Shown here piece by piece: positions 1 through 8,737 of a stretch of 64,000 nucleotides of DNA. Numbering within the stretch: the stretch's first letter is position 1; each line of letters begins with the position of its first letter. The position numbers were made by a program, and so were the translations under genes. The DNA lies in contig QVOM02000042.1 of assembly GCA_003586115.2 (NCBI GenBank), positions 76,341,345 to 76,405,344 of the forward strand, in the 5' to 3' direction. Under the pieces are notes generated by a model. It searched no databases and had not been told where the DNA came from. It saw nothing but the letters and a program-made list of their open reading frames with translations. The stretch is from Salvator merianae (taxonomy: Eukaryota > Chordata > Lepidosauria > Squamata > Teiidae).

Positions 1-957
1 ACAGGGATCTCCTGACATTGGGTGAGAGTGGCAAATGCTTCAATCTTAGCAAGTGCAAAGTGATGCACATCGGGACAAAGAACCCCAATTATACCTATAA
101 ACTGATGGGGGCCAAACTTTCTGTGACAGACCAGGAAAAGGATCTTGGGGTTCTGGTAGACAGCTCAATGAAGGTGTCAACCCAGTGTGCAGCGGCAGTG
201 AAAAAAACAAATTCAATGCTAGGGGTAATAAGGAAGGGAATAGAAAACAAGTCGGCAAGTGTCATCGTGCCTCTTTACAAATCTATGGTGAGGCCACACT
301 TGGAATATTGTGTACAATTCTGGTCACCTCACCTCAGAAAGGATATTGTGGAACTGGAGAAGGTGCAAAAAAGGGCAACCAGAGTGATCAAGGGGCTGGA
401 ACACCTTCCTTACGAAATCAGGCTGCAACGCCTTGGCCTCTTCAGCCTTGAAAAGCGGCGTTTAAGAGGAAACCTGATTGAAGTATATAAAATCATGCAT
501 GGTATGGATAAGGTGGATAGAGAGAAGTTTTTTTCTCTCACACACAACACTAGGACCAGGGGGCACTCTCTGAAGCTGATGGATAGGAGAGTTAGGACTG
601 ACAAGGGGAAGTATTTTTTCACCCAGAGGGTCGTCGGTCTGTGGAATTTATTACCAGATGAGGTGGTGACAGCCATCAGCCTGGACAGCTTTAAGAAGGG
701 ATTGGACAGATTCATGGAGGTCAGGTGTATCAATGGCTACTAGAATGGATGCCTAGGTACTGCCTCCAGGTTGGAAAGACAGGCAGGATGTCTGTAAAAC
801 CATTTGCGGGAGTCAAGAGCAGGTGAAGGTTTTGTCTTTATGTTCTGCTTGAGAATGCCCAGAAGCAATTGGTCGGCCACTGTGTGAAACAGAATGCTGG
901 ACTAGATGGGCTGTGGCCTGATCCAGCAAGGCTCCTCTTATGTTCTTATGTTCTTTG
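1..957 (+). mobile_element. CR1/L2-like LINE 3' portion with 3' UTR
   Basis: The ORF2 end (to 743) is followed by a 3' UTR containing the blocks CAGGATGTCTGTAAAAC, GCCCAGAAGCAATTGG and TGGACTAGATGGGC, and ends in the repeat TCTTATGTTC at about 940-957. The same 3' end recurs in this window at 7580-7678 (+), at 21048-21245 (-) and, damaged, at 44860-44978 (+), so it is one LINE family. It belongs to the CR1 clade but differs from the CR1 with the (ATTCTATG) tail at 35625. Confidence 0.85.
3..743 (+). CDS. CR1-like LINE ORF2, C-terminal part of reverse transcriptase (partial at window edge)
   Basis: The frame is open from the window edge to a TAG stop, about 246 codons. It is the thumb and C-terminal region of a CR1-clade reverse transcriptase: the block KDLGVLVDSSMKVSTQC, then [20 protein letters not shown], then LEKVQKRATRVIKGLEHLPY, then NTRTRGHSLKLM and the ending FFTQRVVGLWNLLPDEVV. 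The catalytic palm lies outside the window. In CR1-clade LINEs this protein reverse-transcribes its own RNA at a nicked target. No stop or frameshift is visible in this part, so the copy may be fairly young, but its upstream state is unknown. The 3' UTR follows directly. Confidence 0.85.
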   Translation, partial: RDLLTLGESGKCFNLSKCKVMHIGTKNPNYTYKLMGAKLSVTDQEKDLGVLVDSSMKVSTQCAAAVKKTNSMLGVIRKGIENKSASVIVPLYKSMVRPHLEYCVQFWSPHLRKDIVELEKVQKRATRVIKGLEHLPYEIRLQRLGLFSLEKRRLRGNLIEVYKIMHGMDKVDREKFFSLTHNTRTRGHSLKLMDRRVRTDKGKYFFTQRVVGLWNLLPDEVVTAISLDSFKKGLDRFMEVRCINGY

Positions 958-1586
958 TAAACTGTGTTTCCCTGCACTCAGATAAGGTGCCAAACCAACA
1001 AAAACTGCCTGCAACTTTCCCCTCCCTGGGGTTAGGGGTGATCAGTGACATAATAACTACCATATCAACGTAGCCATTGTTTTGACTATTAAATTATTAT
1101 TGCCCATATATTCTTAATGCATTTTGCATTATTTATGGTAACTAAATTGTTTTATATTCTCATTCATAGTCAGTCAACCTAAATTTTTAAATATTTAGAT
1201 TTTACCTGTGAAATGGGTTTTTCAGATAGATTCTACATTTTAACTTGTTCTGTCTCTCATAGCCTCCGGAAAGACAATTATATTCATCATTATCACTCAA
1301 GTAATTATTTGAGACTGATAAGCAAACTTCAACATATCCTCAGCAGAGCTTTCTGGCCAGCACTACCCATGCCCTGACAATGTCTGTGCTGGATTTCCAC
1401 AACACAATTTGCACAGCGCTGTCTTTGAAAACAGATCTGGCTTTAGAGTTAGTCCAGAAGATTGTTAAGAAGAATTGGGTAAATTATTCATAATGAGCTC
1501 ACACTGAAAGGACTCCACAGCTTTCCAGTGAGCTATAATGCATTTGGATCCATCCACCTACCAATCAAGTTTGCAGAGAAGATAAT
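958..1586. other. No identified feature
   Basis: AT-rich sequence between two LINE pieces. I see no long ORF, repeat tail or RNA gene in it. Confidence 0.5.
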
Positions 1587-2158
1587 TTGCAGCAGACCCC
1601 TGAACTTGAGTTCCTATTTTTAGTAAGGAAGTCTGAGGGATTGAGAGAAACAATGGTGATAAGAAAAGAAGCAGTTGCCCTTACTGAAATAAGTATTAAC
1701 CAACCACTGGGTCCTAATTGCATCTACCCAAGAGCTATTAAAGAGCTTAAAGTTGAGATTGCAGGCCTCCTAACAAAAATACGCAATTTGTCCTCTGCTT
1801 CTGGAGTTGGGGACTGGGAAGTGACTAACATAACTCCAGTCTTTAAAAAGGGCTCACAGGGAGACCTAGGAAATTATAGACTTGTCAGCTTAACATTCAT
1901 TCTGGGAAGGATAGAAGAATTCTTTTTTAAAAAAAAAAATAATTAAATTTCAGTTTATAATATTAAACAATATACAATAATAAATGAAAATTAACAAATT
2001 GAAAGGAAAACAAAAAACTCCTCCACCTCCCTCCCCTCTTCTTCTAAATGGATAGATCAGACTTGTGGCTCTTCAACTGTCCTTTATAATCCATTTCTGA
2101 CCAAATGTGAGATTGCGTTGGTTGTTCCTTGAATCGCTGGATTTCCCGTTTGTTGATG

Positions 2159-2177
2159 GAGATAGGTAACCACTCTT
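2159..2177. repeat. 19-bp target-site duplication, left copy
   Basis: Identical to 3487-3505. It marks the insertion point of the inner L1 in the outer L1. Confidence 0.9.
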
Positions 2178-2355
2178 TTTTTCTTTCAATTTTAACATAT
2201 TTTATTATTCTTGTATTTCAAATATATACAATTACAGTTTACATTACATTCTTATATCACTATTATTATCAAATTCCCCCTTCATTAACAGTTTCTTCTA
2301 AACTTCCTGGTCTTCAACATCCTGTTTTCCTTCCTTCTTTTTCCACTGAAACTCT

Positions 2356-2356
<1 letters not shown>

Positions 2357-2403
<47 letters not shown>

Positions 2404-2404
2404 T
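2357..2404. repeat. (CTTT)n microsatellite
   Basis: About twelve uninterrupted CTTT units, in the 3' UTR of the inner L1. Confidence 0.95.
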
Positions 2405-2864
2405 ATTCTTCAAATCCAGCCATCGCAAGTCCATTATCCATCTCTTGCAGAAAGTCAATAAAGGGCCTCCAGTTCCTGTAAAACCTATCAACTGTCTTAA
2501 TTCTCAAAAGATTTGTCAACTCCATCATTTTCACTAACCAATCGTCCACTGTTGGTAATAACTCTCCTTTCCACTTCTGAGCATATACAATTCTGGCAGC
2601 AGTTACCATATTTTGCAATAACACATTGACACCTTCAACATTATTTTCCACTATCCCCAATAGGAATAATTCCGGTCTAAAAGGAATATTTGTCTTTAAA
2701 ATTTTCTACATAGCTGTGTGAATTTGAACCCAATACTTTTTGGTTTTTACACAAGTCCACCACGTATGATAAAAGGTACCCTCATGCTTCTTACATTTCC
2801 AACACTTACTTGACATACCTTGATACATTTTTGAAATTCTAAAAGGTGTTAAGAACCATCGATA

Positions 2865-2934
2865 CATAGAATCATAGAGTTGGAAGGGACCTCTAGGGTC
2901 ATCGAGTCCAACCCCCTGCTCAATGCAGGATTCA
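2865..2934 (-). mobile_element. 70-bp CR1 3' end fragment inside L1
   Basis: Starts CATAGAATCATAGAGTTGG and ends at the CAATGCAGGATTCA block, the extreme 3' end of the CR1 family seen complete at 35625. It separates codons for KENIYKMM and YRWFLTP of the inner L1, so removal restores the L1 frame. No obvious target duplication, as usual for CR1. Confidence 0.88.
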
Positions 2935-3486
2935 CATCATCTTATATATATTTTCTTTCAACATATTACATACAGTAAATTTCATATCTTTGATCCACAA
3001 TTTTTCCCATTGCTCCATTGAAATATTATAACCAAAATTTTGTGCCCATTTTATCATACAATCTTTAACTTGCTCTTGTTCTAATTCTGTTTTCAAAAGA
3101 AAATCGTACAATACTCCTATAATCCCCCTTTCTTCTTTTTCCAGTTTTTCTTCCCATTTCTGTCTTTCTAATTCAAAATTCATCCTTCTTTTATCTTCTT
3201 TAAAAACATCCATCAATTGAGCATACATTAGCCATTGTACTTCTAATCCCTCCTGGTTTAACTGATCTCTCATTTTCAAGGAGAATTCATCTGTTTCTTT
3301 ATTTTTACTCAACACCTCCTCATATTTAATCCATCTTTCCCTTCTCCCAAATTCTTTAAACAAAGCTTCGTGAGGTGAAACCCACACTGGTATTCTGGGA
3401 TACAATTTACTCCTGTACTTACTCCAAGTTATCCATAACGCATGTCTTACATAATGATTCTTAAATGCCGCATTTACTTTAACTTT

Positions 3487-3505
3487 GAGATAGGTAACCA
3501 CTCTT
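3487..3505. repeat. 19-bp target-site duplication, right copy
   Basis: Identical to 2159-2177. Reading the outer L1 across one copy restores its ORF2 frame through SSRVVTYL. Confidence 0.9.
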
Positions 3506-4505
3506 GACGATACCTGTATAGCTGACTGTGATGTCATGTTTCCCATATATCTCATTCTTTTTTCCCTTATAAAATCAAACATCATTTGTCCACTTATATA
3601 AACATACCACTCCTTTAACTTTCTATTTCTTGGGGTTTTCCAATTTTTGGTTATAACTGCCTTTACTGCCATCAGCAATTGTTTAACTATGTACTTGTCG
3701 TTGTCAATTATTTGACTATCAAATTTATACAATAAACATATTTCTTTTACCAAGACTATCCTAGTATGAATTATGTTATTAATCTCCTTAGCATTTTTTC
3801 CCCAAAATTTCCTTACAGCTGCACACTCCCACCAGGTATGTAAATATGTTCCTCCATCCCCACATCTAGACCAACACTCTGAACTAAAGTTTGGAATCAT
3901 ATGAGATAACTTGCAAGGGGTTCTATACCACTTATTATTAATTTTATTTGTTCTTCTTTGACTTTATTGTTTATAATAAATCCAGTTTCACCAATATACC
4001 TTTTAATATCCTGTTCTTCTATATCGGCCTCCTGCTCCCATTGTGCCTGTATTAAACCTCTCATTTTTTCCTCATTTCCTATTAGACACTGATATATTTT
4101 CCCCCCTATGCCTTTCTCTCCTCTCATTTTAGCTATAATTATTTTTTCAAATGCTGTGTTTTCTTTCAATACTTCATTCTTAATTCTGTTATTGTTTATA
4201 AACCATATTATACTCCAGTTTTGCAACCAGTAATTAATCCCTAATTCTTAATTTAGTCCAACTTACTGGATTTCCTCTATCATCATATAGATCTTCTTCC
4301 GCTTGGAAGAGCAGAATTCATTATTAAAAATAAAATGGTCAAACATTTAGAGGCTCAGGCCTTGCTCAAAAATAGCCAACATGGCTTTGGAAAGGGGAAG
4401 TCCTGCTGAATTAATCTTCTAGAGTTTTCTGAGTGTGTTAACAAACATGTGGATAATTGTGAGCCCATAGACATCATCTACTTAGAATTTCAAAAAGCTT
4501 TTTAA

Positions 4506-4990
4506 AATAACCAAAGAAAATTAAATATTTAGATCTGACTATTCCCAGAAATATCAAGAAAATTATAGCTTTAAATTACAACCCACTCATCCTTCAAATA
4601 AAAAGAAAATTTAAATATTGGGCAACAAAACCACTTTCTCTTCTGTTACATGTGGCAATTATAAAAATGAGCATAATACCAAAATATTTTTTTCAGATGT
4701 TACCAATATATCCAAAAACTAATGTAATGAAAAAATAAAACTATTATTATCAAAATTTATATTCAAAAACTAATGTCCTAGGTTATCTGGAACAATTACA
4801 AGCAAGAATACAATGGAGGGAGGATGGGGGTACCAGGTTTAACATTATATTATCACACATTCAGGATAGCACAAATGCTACATGATTTGAGAGATCCAAC
4901 CACAAAATGGTATAAACTAGGAGTTCAAGAGGCACCTGCCTTGAAATCTCTCCCATATATAAGTACTGCAGTAAAAAGGATCTGAAAACT
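4506..4990 (+). pseudogene. L1 ORF2 fragment
   Basis: Plus-strand translation gives RKFKYWATKPLSLLLHVAII and KMSIIPKYFFQMLPIYPK, then GGMGVPGLTLYYHTFRIAQM and LHDLRDPTTKWYKLG in a shifted frame. This is the L1 ORF2 region after the polymerase palm. It is frameshifted and stop-containing. It abuts the CR1-like fragments on both sides. Confidence 0.7.
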
Positions 4991-4999
4991 TTTAACCCA

Positions 5000-5820
5000 A
5001 AGGTGAGTTGAAGGCGGTGTAGCCTTAAACATTAAAGAAGATATAGAATTTTGTGAACTGCAATGTCTAAGTGAATGAGACCCATCTACAGAGGAACTGT
5101 GGGTAAGAATACCAGACCAAAAAGCAAGTCTAATATTAGGAACATGCTGTCACCCACCTAATCAAACTCTCCAAGGATGATCTCATTTGGGAAATGTGGT
5201 CAAGGAGGCAACCAAAAAGGAAAAGGTAGTTATAATTAGGGACTTCAATTACCCTCACATAGACTAGGTAAACTCTTGTTCAACTCATGAGAGAGAGATA
5301 AAATTCCTAGATCTGTTAAATGATTATTCCTTAGAGCAAATAGTTGTGGAACCAACCAGAGTAAAGGGAATCCTAGACTTGATCCTAGGTAATGATTAGG
5401 ATTTAGTAGAAGATGTCATTGTAGCTGATCCAATAGGGAATAGTGACCACAATGTAATAACTTTCAACTTATAAACAGTAAGTTGTTAATAAAATCTAAT
5501 ACAAAGTTCTTAAACATACATAAAGGAAACTACTTTATGAAACTTCTCCAAAAGAAGAATTGAAAGGGCACTGCCAAGTCCAAAAGGACACCAGCGTGGC
5601 TTATAAGTACAGTACAGGAAGTCATTAGAAGCAAGAAAACCTCATATAGAAAATAGAAGGCTTGCCCGAATTAGGAAAACAGAAAGGAACACAAATTCTG
5701 GCAGAACAAATGCCAGGCAGCAATTAGAAAGGATTTTGAGGAGCACATTGCTAAAAACAAAAAAAAAATCAAAATAAATAATAAGAACCTAAGTACATAA
5801 GAAGTAGAAATCAAAGCCGG
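5000..5820 (+). pseudogene. CR1-like LINE endonuclease and linker remnant
   Basis: Translation in shifting frames gives RDFNYPHID (for the GDFN active-site block, with G changed to R), LLNDYSLEQIVVEPTRVKG, ILDLILGND and the SDH block NSDHNVITFNL, followed by the endonuclease-RT linker (NSGRTNARQQLERILRSTLL). Several stops. Closest relative in the window is the element at 40826-44978, which has the same blocks at 41890-42480. It is a dead fragment of an APE-type endonuclease that would nick the target DNA. Confidence 0.75.
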
Positions 5821-6141
5821 AAAGCAGTTGGACTGACTCTGAAGGTGATCCAGACCAGCTGATCCAAATTACCATTGGAAAGTGCAGAAATGCCCCTAGA
5901 CTTACAGAAGTCACGAGTTAGGATCCCAAGAGGTTTTGTTGTTTGATTTTTAGACAGAGGGAGAGATCCTACACATACACAGAAACAAGAAGATAAAGAG
6001 GAGGAGCAACATCCATTTCCCATTAAGGACAAGTATCTTTACTTGACTGTTATCTTCTGAAATGGTCTGCAGATGGCAACACTGCACCTTTTTATTCTTC
6101 CTATGTTTTCATGAGTTTTGAATATCATAATTTGCCTTATA
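5821..6141. other. No identified feature
   Basis: Single-copy looking sequence up to the MITE. A 73-codon minus-strand frame here has no recognisable domain. Confidence 0.4.
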
Positions 6142-7245
6142 GGCCACGGTCCGACATCTTAAATTTAATCCGTATCGGAAGAGGACAAGGACTGAATTCG
6201 TCTTCTGGTCGTTCCCACAGTTACAGTTTAACGCGGACTCAATTCATACCTGCTCGTTCCCACACTGATATTTCCCGTGCTTGGCACGGAGAAACAGTAC
6301 CTTTTCTGCCTCCACCCCTTGCCAAATTCCCCTCCCCGTGCAGTCAGTGATTGGCTGCAGTCCCAACATTCAAATCTTGACGTCACAGGGGCAGGAAAGT
6401 CAAGCTCCGCTCTCCGTATGTCCCCGCTGCTGCCTCAGAACATGGATTCACTTGGTAGCGTTATTAGTCATTCGCCATTTGCTCCTTCTCCCCCCTACAG
6501 CCTCTGCCTACACAAGCAGAACTTCAAGACTATGTGTACTACACAATTAAGCTTTTTAAAGGGCTGATGGCGATTTCTGCTCCCTTGTAAGTGCACTTTA
6601 ACGCAAATGCGCAATTTAAAAGGAGCGCTACAGCAGGGAGAGGTCCATAACAAAGGGAAAAAGTGGGGAGGGAATGGGGGGGGCTCTACTATCTTGACAG
6701 TGACGGCAAAACTCATCTTGAGCGAGTTCTTTGTTGGGGCAAGAGGACTGCAACCCCAAACAGGCGCAGTTTATTTTTTGCTTTAAAGAGCAGACGGAAG
6801 TGGAGGAAGACTTTAATTCCTTCCTGGCAGTGTCAAATGGGGGATAAAGAAAGAGAAAGGACTGCAGCTTAGCGAAGTAAAAAGGAGGACGGTTTCTTTC
6901 CCCCTGGCAGTGACGGAAGGGGGGATAATGGAGGCAGAGGAAACTACTGCGCTTCCTGCCCACCCACAAAGTCTGTCATTGGACGGCACAAAATGGGAAT
7001 CCCTCCCTCTGCACGCCCACAAAATAGTACGGGACTCCCAAACAGTCTCCTTCCCTGTTCCCACATCGCAAAGTAAAGCGTGCTAACGATCTGGAACGGC
7101 TTGAGACTTCATTAAATCCGAATACAAAGTAGTCCACATTTCGCCGATATAGTCCAGAAAAACTTCGGAACAGCAAGATCATGTCGGGACAGCGGGAACT
7201 GAAGATGGCCTGTAAACTGATTAAATGCCATGTCGGAACGTGGCC
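6142..7245. mobile_element. MITE family A, copy 1 (1.1 kb, non-autonomous)
   Basis: Termini are inverted repeats: left GGCCACGGTCCGACA, right (reverse complement) GGCCACGTTCCGACA, with similarity continuing into a TTTAAT block. Direct repeats ATA at 6139-6141 and 7246-7248 flank it. There is no transposase reading frame. The interior is CpG-rich and contains repeated CTGGCAGTG...GGGGATAA blocks near 6825 and 6905. A second copy lies at 43152-44708. Three-base target duplication and G-rich ends fit a PIF/Harbinger-like element, but the superfamily is inferred, not shown. Confidence 0.82.
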
Positions 7246-7248
7246 ATA

Positions 7249-7579
7249 GAATCTTCCTTTCTCTCTCAACTCCAATATCCTGAAACCTATATGTCTATAT
7301 AAGTAGAAAATAAGCAAGCTAGATCCCATTACATTGATTCATTACTTTTTGCTATATTCTCTATTAAAACCTTATTCTTCTGCAAGTTTCATATTTCTAA
7401 TTAGTAAGCTGTTTGATGATGTTTTAGTTAATAAAATTACCCCTTCTAGTATATTTGCTGTGGGACTGTGATTTGCTGGATAAAACTGTCAGGACGTGCC
7501 AAGAGCAATATGAAAATATCCCTTGTCTTTAGGCATGTATAAAGTGTCAGAGTAAGCTTTGTGCTCAAATCCTGCTGAA
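7249..7579. other. No identified feature
   Basis: AT-rich, no long frames or repeat ends. Confidence 0.4.
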
Positions 7580-7678
7580 GGGCGCCCTGTGCAATTGATT
7601 GGCCACTGTGAGAACAGAGTGCTGGGCTTAATGGGCCATGGTTCTGATCCAGCAGAGCATTCCTTGTGTTCTTAAGAT
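7580..7678 (+). mobile_element. CR1/L2-like LINE 3' end
   Basis: Matches the 3' UTR at about 865-957: CAATTGATTGGCCACTGTG, GAGTGCTGGGCTTAATGGGC, TGATCCAGCAGAGC and a TGTTCTTAAG end. 5'-truncated to about 100 bp. Confidence 0.75.
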
Positions 7679-7957
7679 AGACCATCAGAGGCCTTTATCT
7701 GGGTGCCTCCACTAGTTGAAAGTACAATAAGTGGTGAGTACAGCAAGGACTCACTCTCAGTACTTGCTTCTCCATTTCAGATGCCCAATTTCAGCTTAGC
7801 ATTTTCATCGTTCTTTAATTGCTCAATTATTCTCTGTCAGAAACTGCACTATTGGATATTAGGATTTTTTTAAAACCAAAAGATGTTTTGTAAATGCTAA
7901 ATCTGGATATACATAAGCTTCATGCAAATCATTTATTGTTCAAATATTCCTGAGCAG
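7679..7957. other. No identified feature
   Basis: AT-rich spacer up to the solo LTR. No repeat end or coding frame seen. Confidence 0.4.
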
Positions 7958-7963
7958 ACCTAC

Positions 7964-8731
7964 TGTCAAGATCACTTCCGAGACCTCAGACCAACAACAC
8001 AGGTGGAAACAGCTTAGTCATTCTAGCAAGGCTTTATTGATAAAAGATCACAAGTACACAGCTCTGGATAGGGTGTATATCCAACAGCATTTCCCTCCTG
8101 ATTCCCACAGGCAGTCTCAGGTTCAGACACAATGAGCTTGTGTTCACATAATACGGTGGTACCTTGGTACCCAACTACCTTGAAACTCATCGAATTTGGT
8201 GCTCAACACATTTTGACATGAAAATTTTGTCTTGGTACTCAATGCGCAAGCTAGAACCTGTTGGTGCAGGTTGCCTCATGAAACAAAGAGTCACATGTTA
8301 GTCACACGGTAGCTCTTCCCTGTGCACATCCCCTTGTGGCCTTATCATGGCTTCTGTGGTCATTTGGTGTATTTAATCTAAGCACTGTACTGGTATTTAT
8401 TAATGTTAAAGTTTATTTCTCATGCAAAGTAATGATATACAACCCTATCTTTTTACATATTGCCTTAAAAACGTGCATTGTCTGTGGTTTGGGAACACAC
8501 TGAATTTATTTACATTATTTCTTATAGGAAAAATTTGTTTGGTACTCATCATTTTTGGTACTCATCGTGCTTCCCGGAACCAATTAACGATGAGTACCAA
8601 GGTATGACCGTACTCTGGTAGTTCCCAGTGCAGTACAATCAGCACATACGGAATTCAACAGCACAGGGGAAAGGCCGCATCTGTAATGAAACATGTGTGG
8701 GAAAGTGACAAAGATGGCAGCATAGTGGACA
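7964..8731 (-). mobile_element. Solo LTR with nested Tigger-like MITE
   Basis: The segment begins TGTCAAG and ends TGGACA, i.e. TGTC...GACA inverted ends typical of LTRs, and is flanked by a perfect 6-bp direct repeat ACCTAC at 7958-7963 and 8732-8737. A poly-A signal (AATAAA on the minus strand, 8033-8038) gives the orientation. Without the nested 457-bp element the LTR is about 310 bp. No internal gag or pol is present, so it is a solo LTR. Family not identified; Gypsy-like is a guess from size and duplication length. Confidence 0.65.
8154..8610. mobile_element. Tigger/pogo-like MITE (Tc1/mariner superfamily)
   Basis: Long inverted ends: left CGGTGGTACCTTGGTACCCA, right (reverse complement) CGGTCATACCTTGGTACTCA, flanked by TA on both sides (8152-8153, 8611-8612). 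The subterminal TTAATTGGTTCCGGGAAGC block resembles the ends of vertebrate Tigger-type MITEs. No transposase. It sits inside the LTR, so it is younger. Confidence 0.8.
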
Positions 8732-8737
8732 ACCTAC

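Larger units (their letters stand above)
2178..3486 (-). mobile_element. L1 LINE, 5'-truncated, inserted in the outer L1 (inner L1)
   Basis: A perfect 19-bp direct repeat, GAGATAGGTAACCACTCTT, flanks this segment at 2159-2177 and 3487-3505, which is the target-site duplication. The inner L1 has a T-rich 3' end at 2178 (poly-A tail on the minus strand), a (CTTT)n run in the 3' UTR, the ORF2 C-terminus at 2403-2660 (ending FIDFLQEMDNGLAMAGFEE), a CCHC knuckle KCWKCKKHEGTFYHTWWTC near 2750-2810, and upstream ORF2 blocks (HYVRHALWITWSKYRSKLYP, MRDQLNQEGLEVQWLMYAQ). It is a different L1 subfamily from the outer copy, judged by the knuckle sequence. It is itself interrupted by a 70-bp CR1 piece at 2865-2934. 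Confidence 0.88.
1923..4312 (-). mobile_element. L1 LINE, 5'-truncated, inserted in CR1-like RT (outer L1)
   Basis: Minus-strand L1 with its 3' end at 1923 (T/A-rich, UTR 1923-2100) and its 5' end near 4312. Flanking 7-bp direct repeats AGAATTC at 1916-1922 and 4313-4319 fit a target duplication. ORF2 C-terminal coding is visible from about 4290 down: KIYQCLIGNEEKMRGLIQ, then the CCHC knuckle CWSRCGDGGTYLHTWWEC (C-x3-C, H-x4-C) near 3840-3890, then AVITKNWKTPRNRK. Stops occur between the blocks. It is interrupted by a second L1 at 2178-3486; its true C-terminus resumes at about 2158 downward (LHQQTGNPAIQG). Confidence 0.8.
1587..4505 (+). pseudogene. CR1-like LINE reverse transcriptase fragment, split by an L1
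   Basis: Two pieces of one reverse transcriptase lie at 1587-1922 and 4313-4505. The first reads EVTNITPVFKKGSQGD and NYRLVSLTFILG (fingers, motif 1). The second continues in the same frame with AQALLKNSQHGFGKGKSC and reaches DIIYLEFQKAF, the motif A region where most relatives have DFSKAFD (here LEFQKAF, so the catalytic Asp context is altered). A TGA stop follows GKGKSC. Between them lies an L1 on the other strand, and the coding frame resumes exactly after one copy of the 7-bp duplication AGAATTC. The fragment is dead. Same family type as the elements at 1-957 and 40826-44978. Confidence 0.8.
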
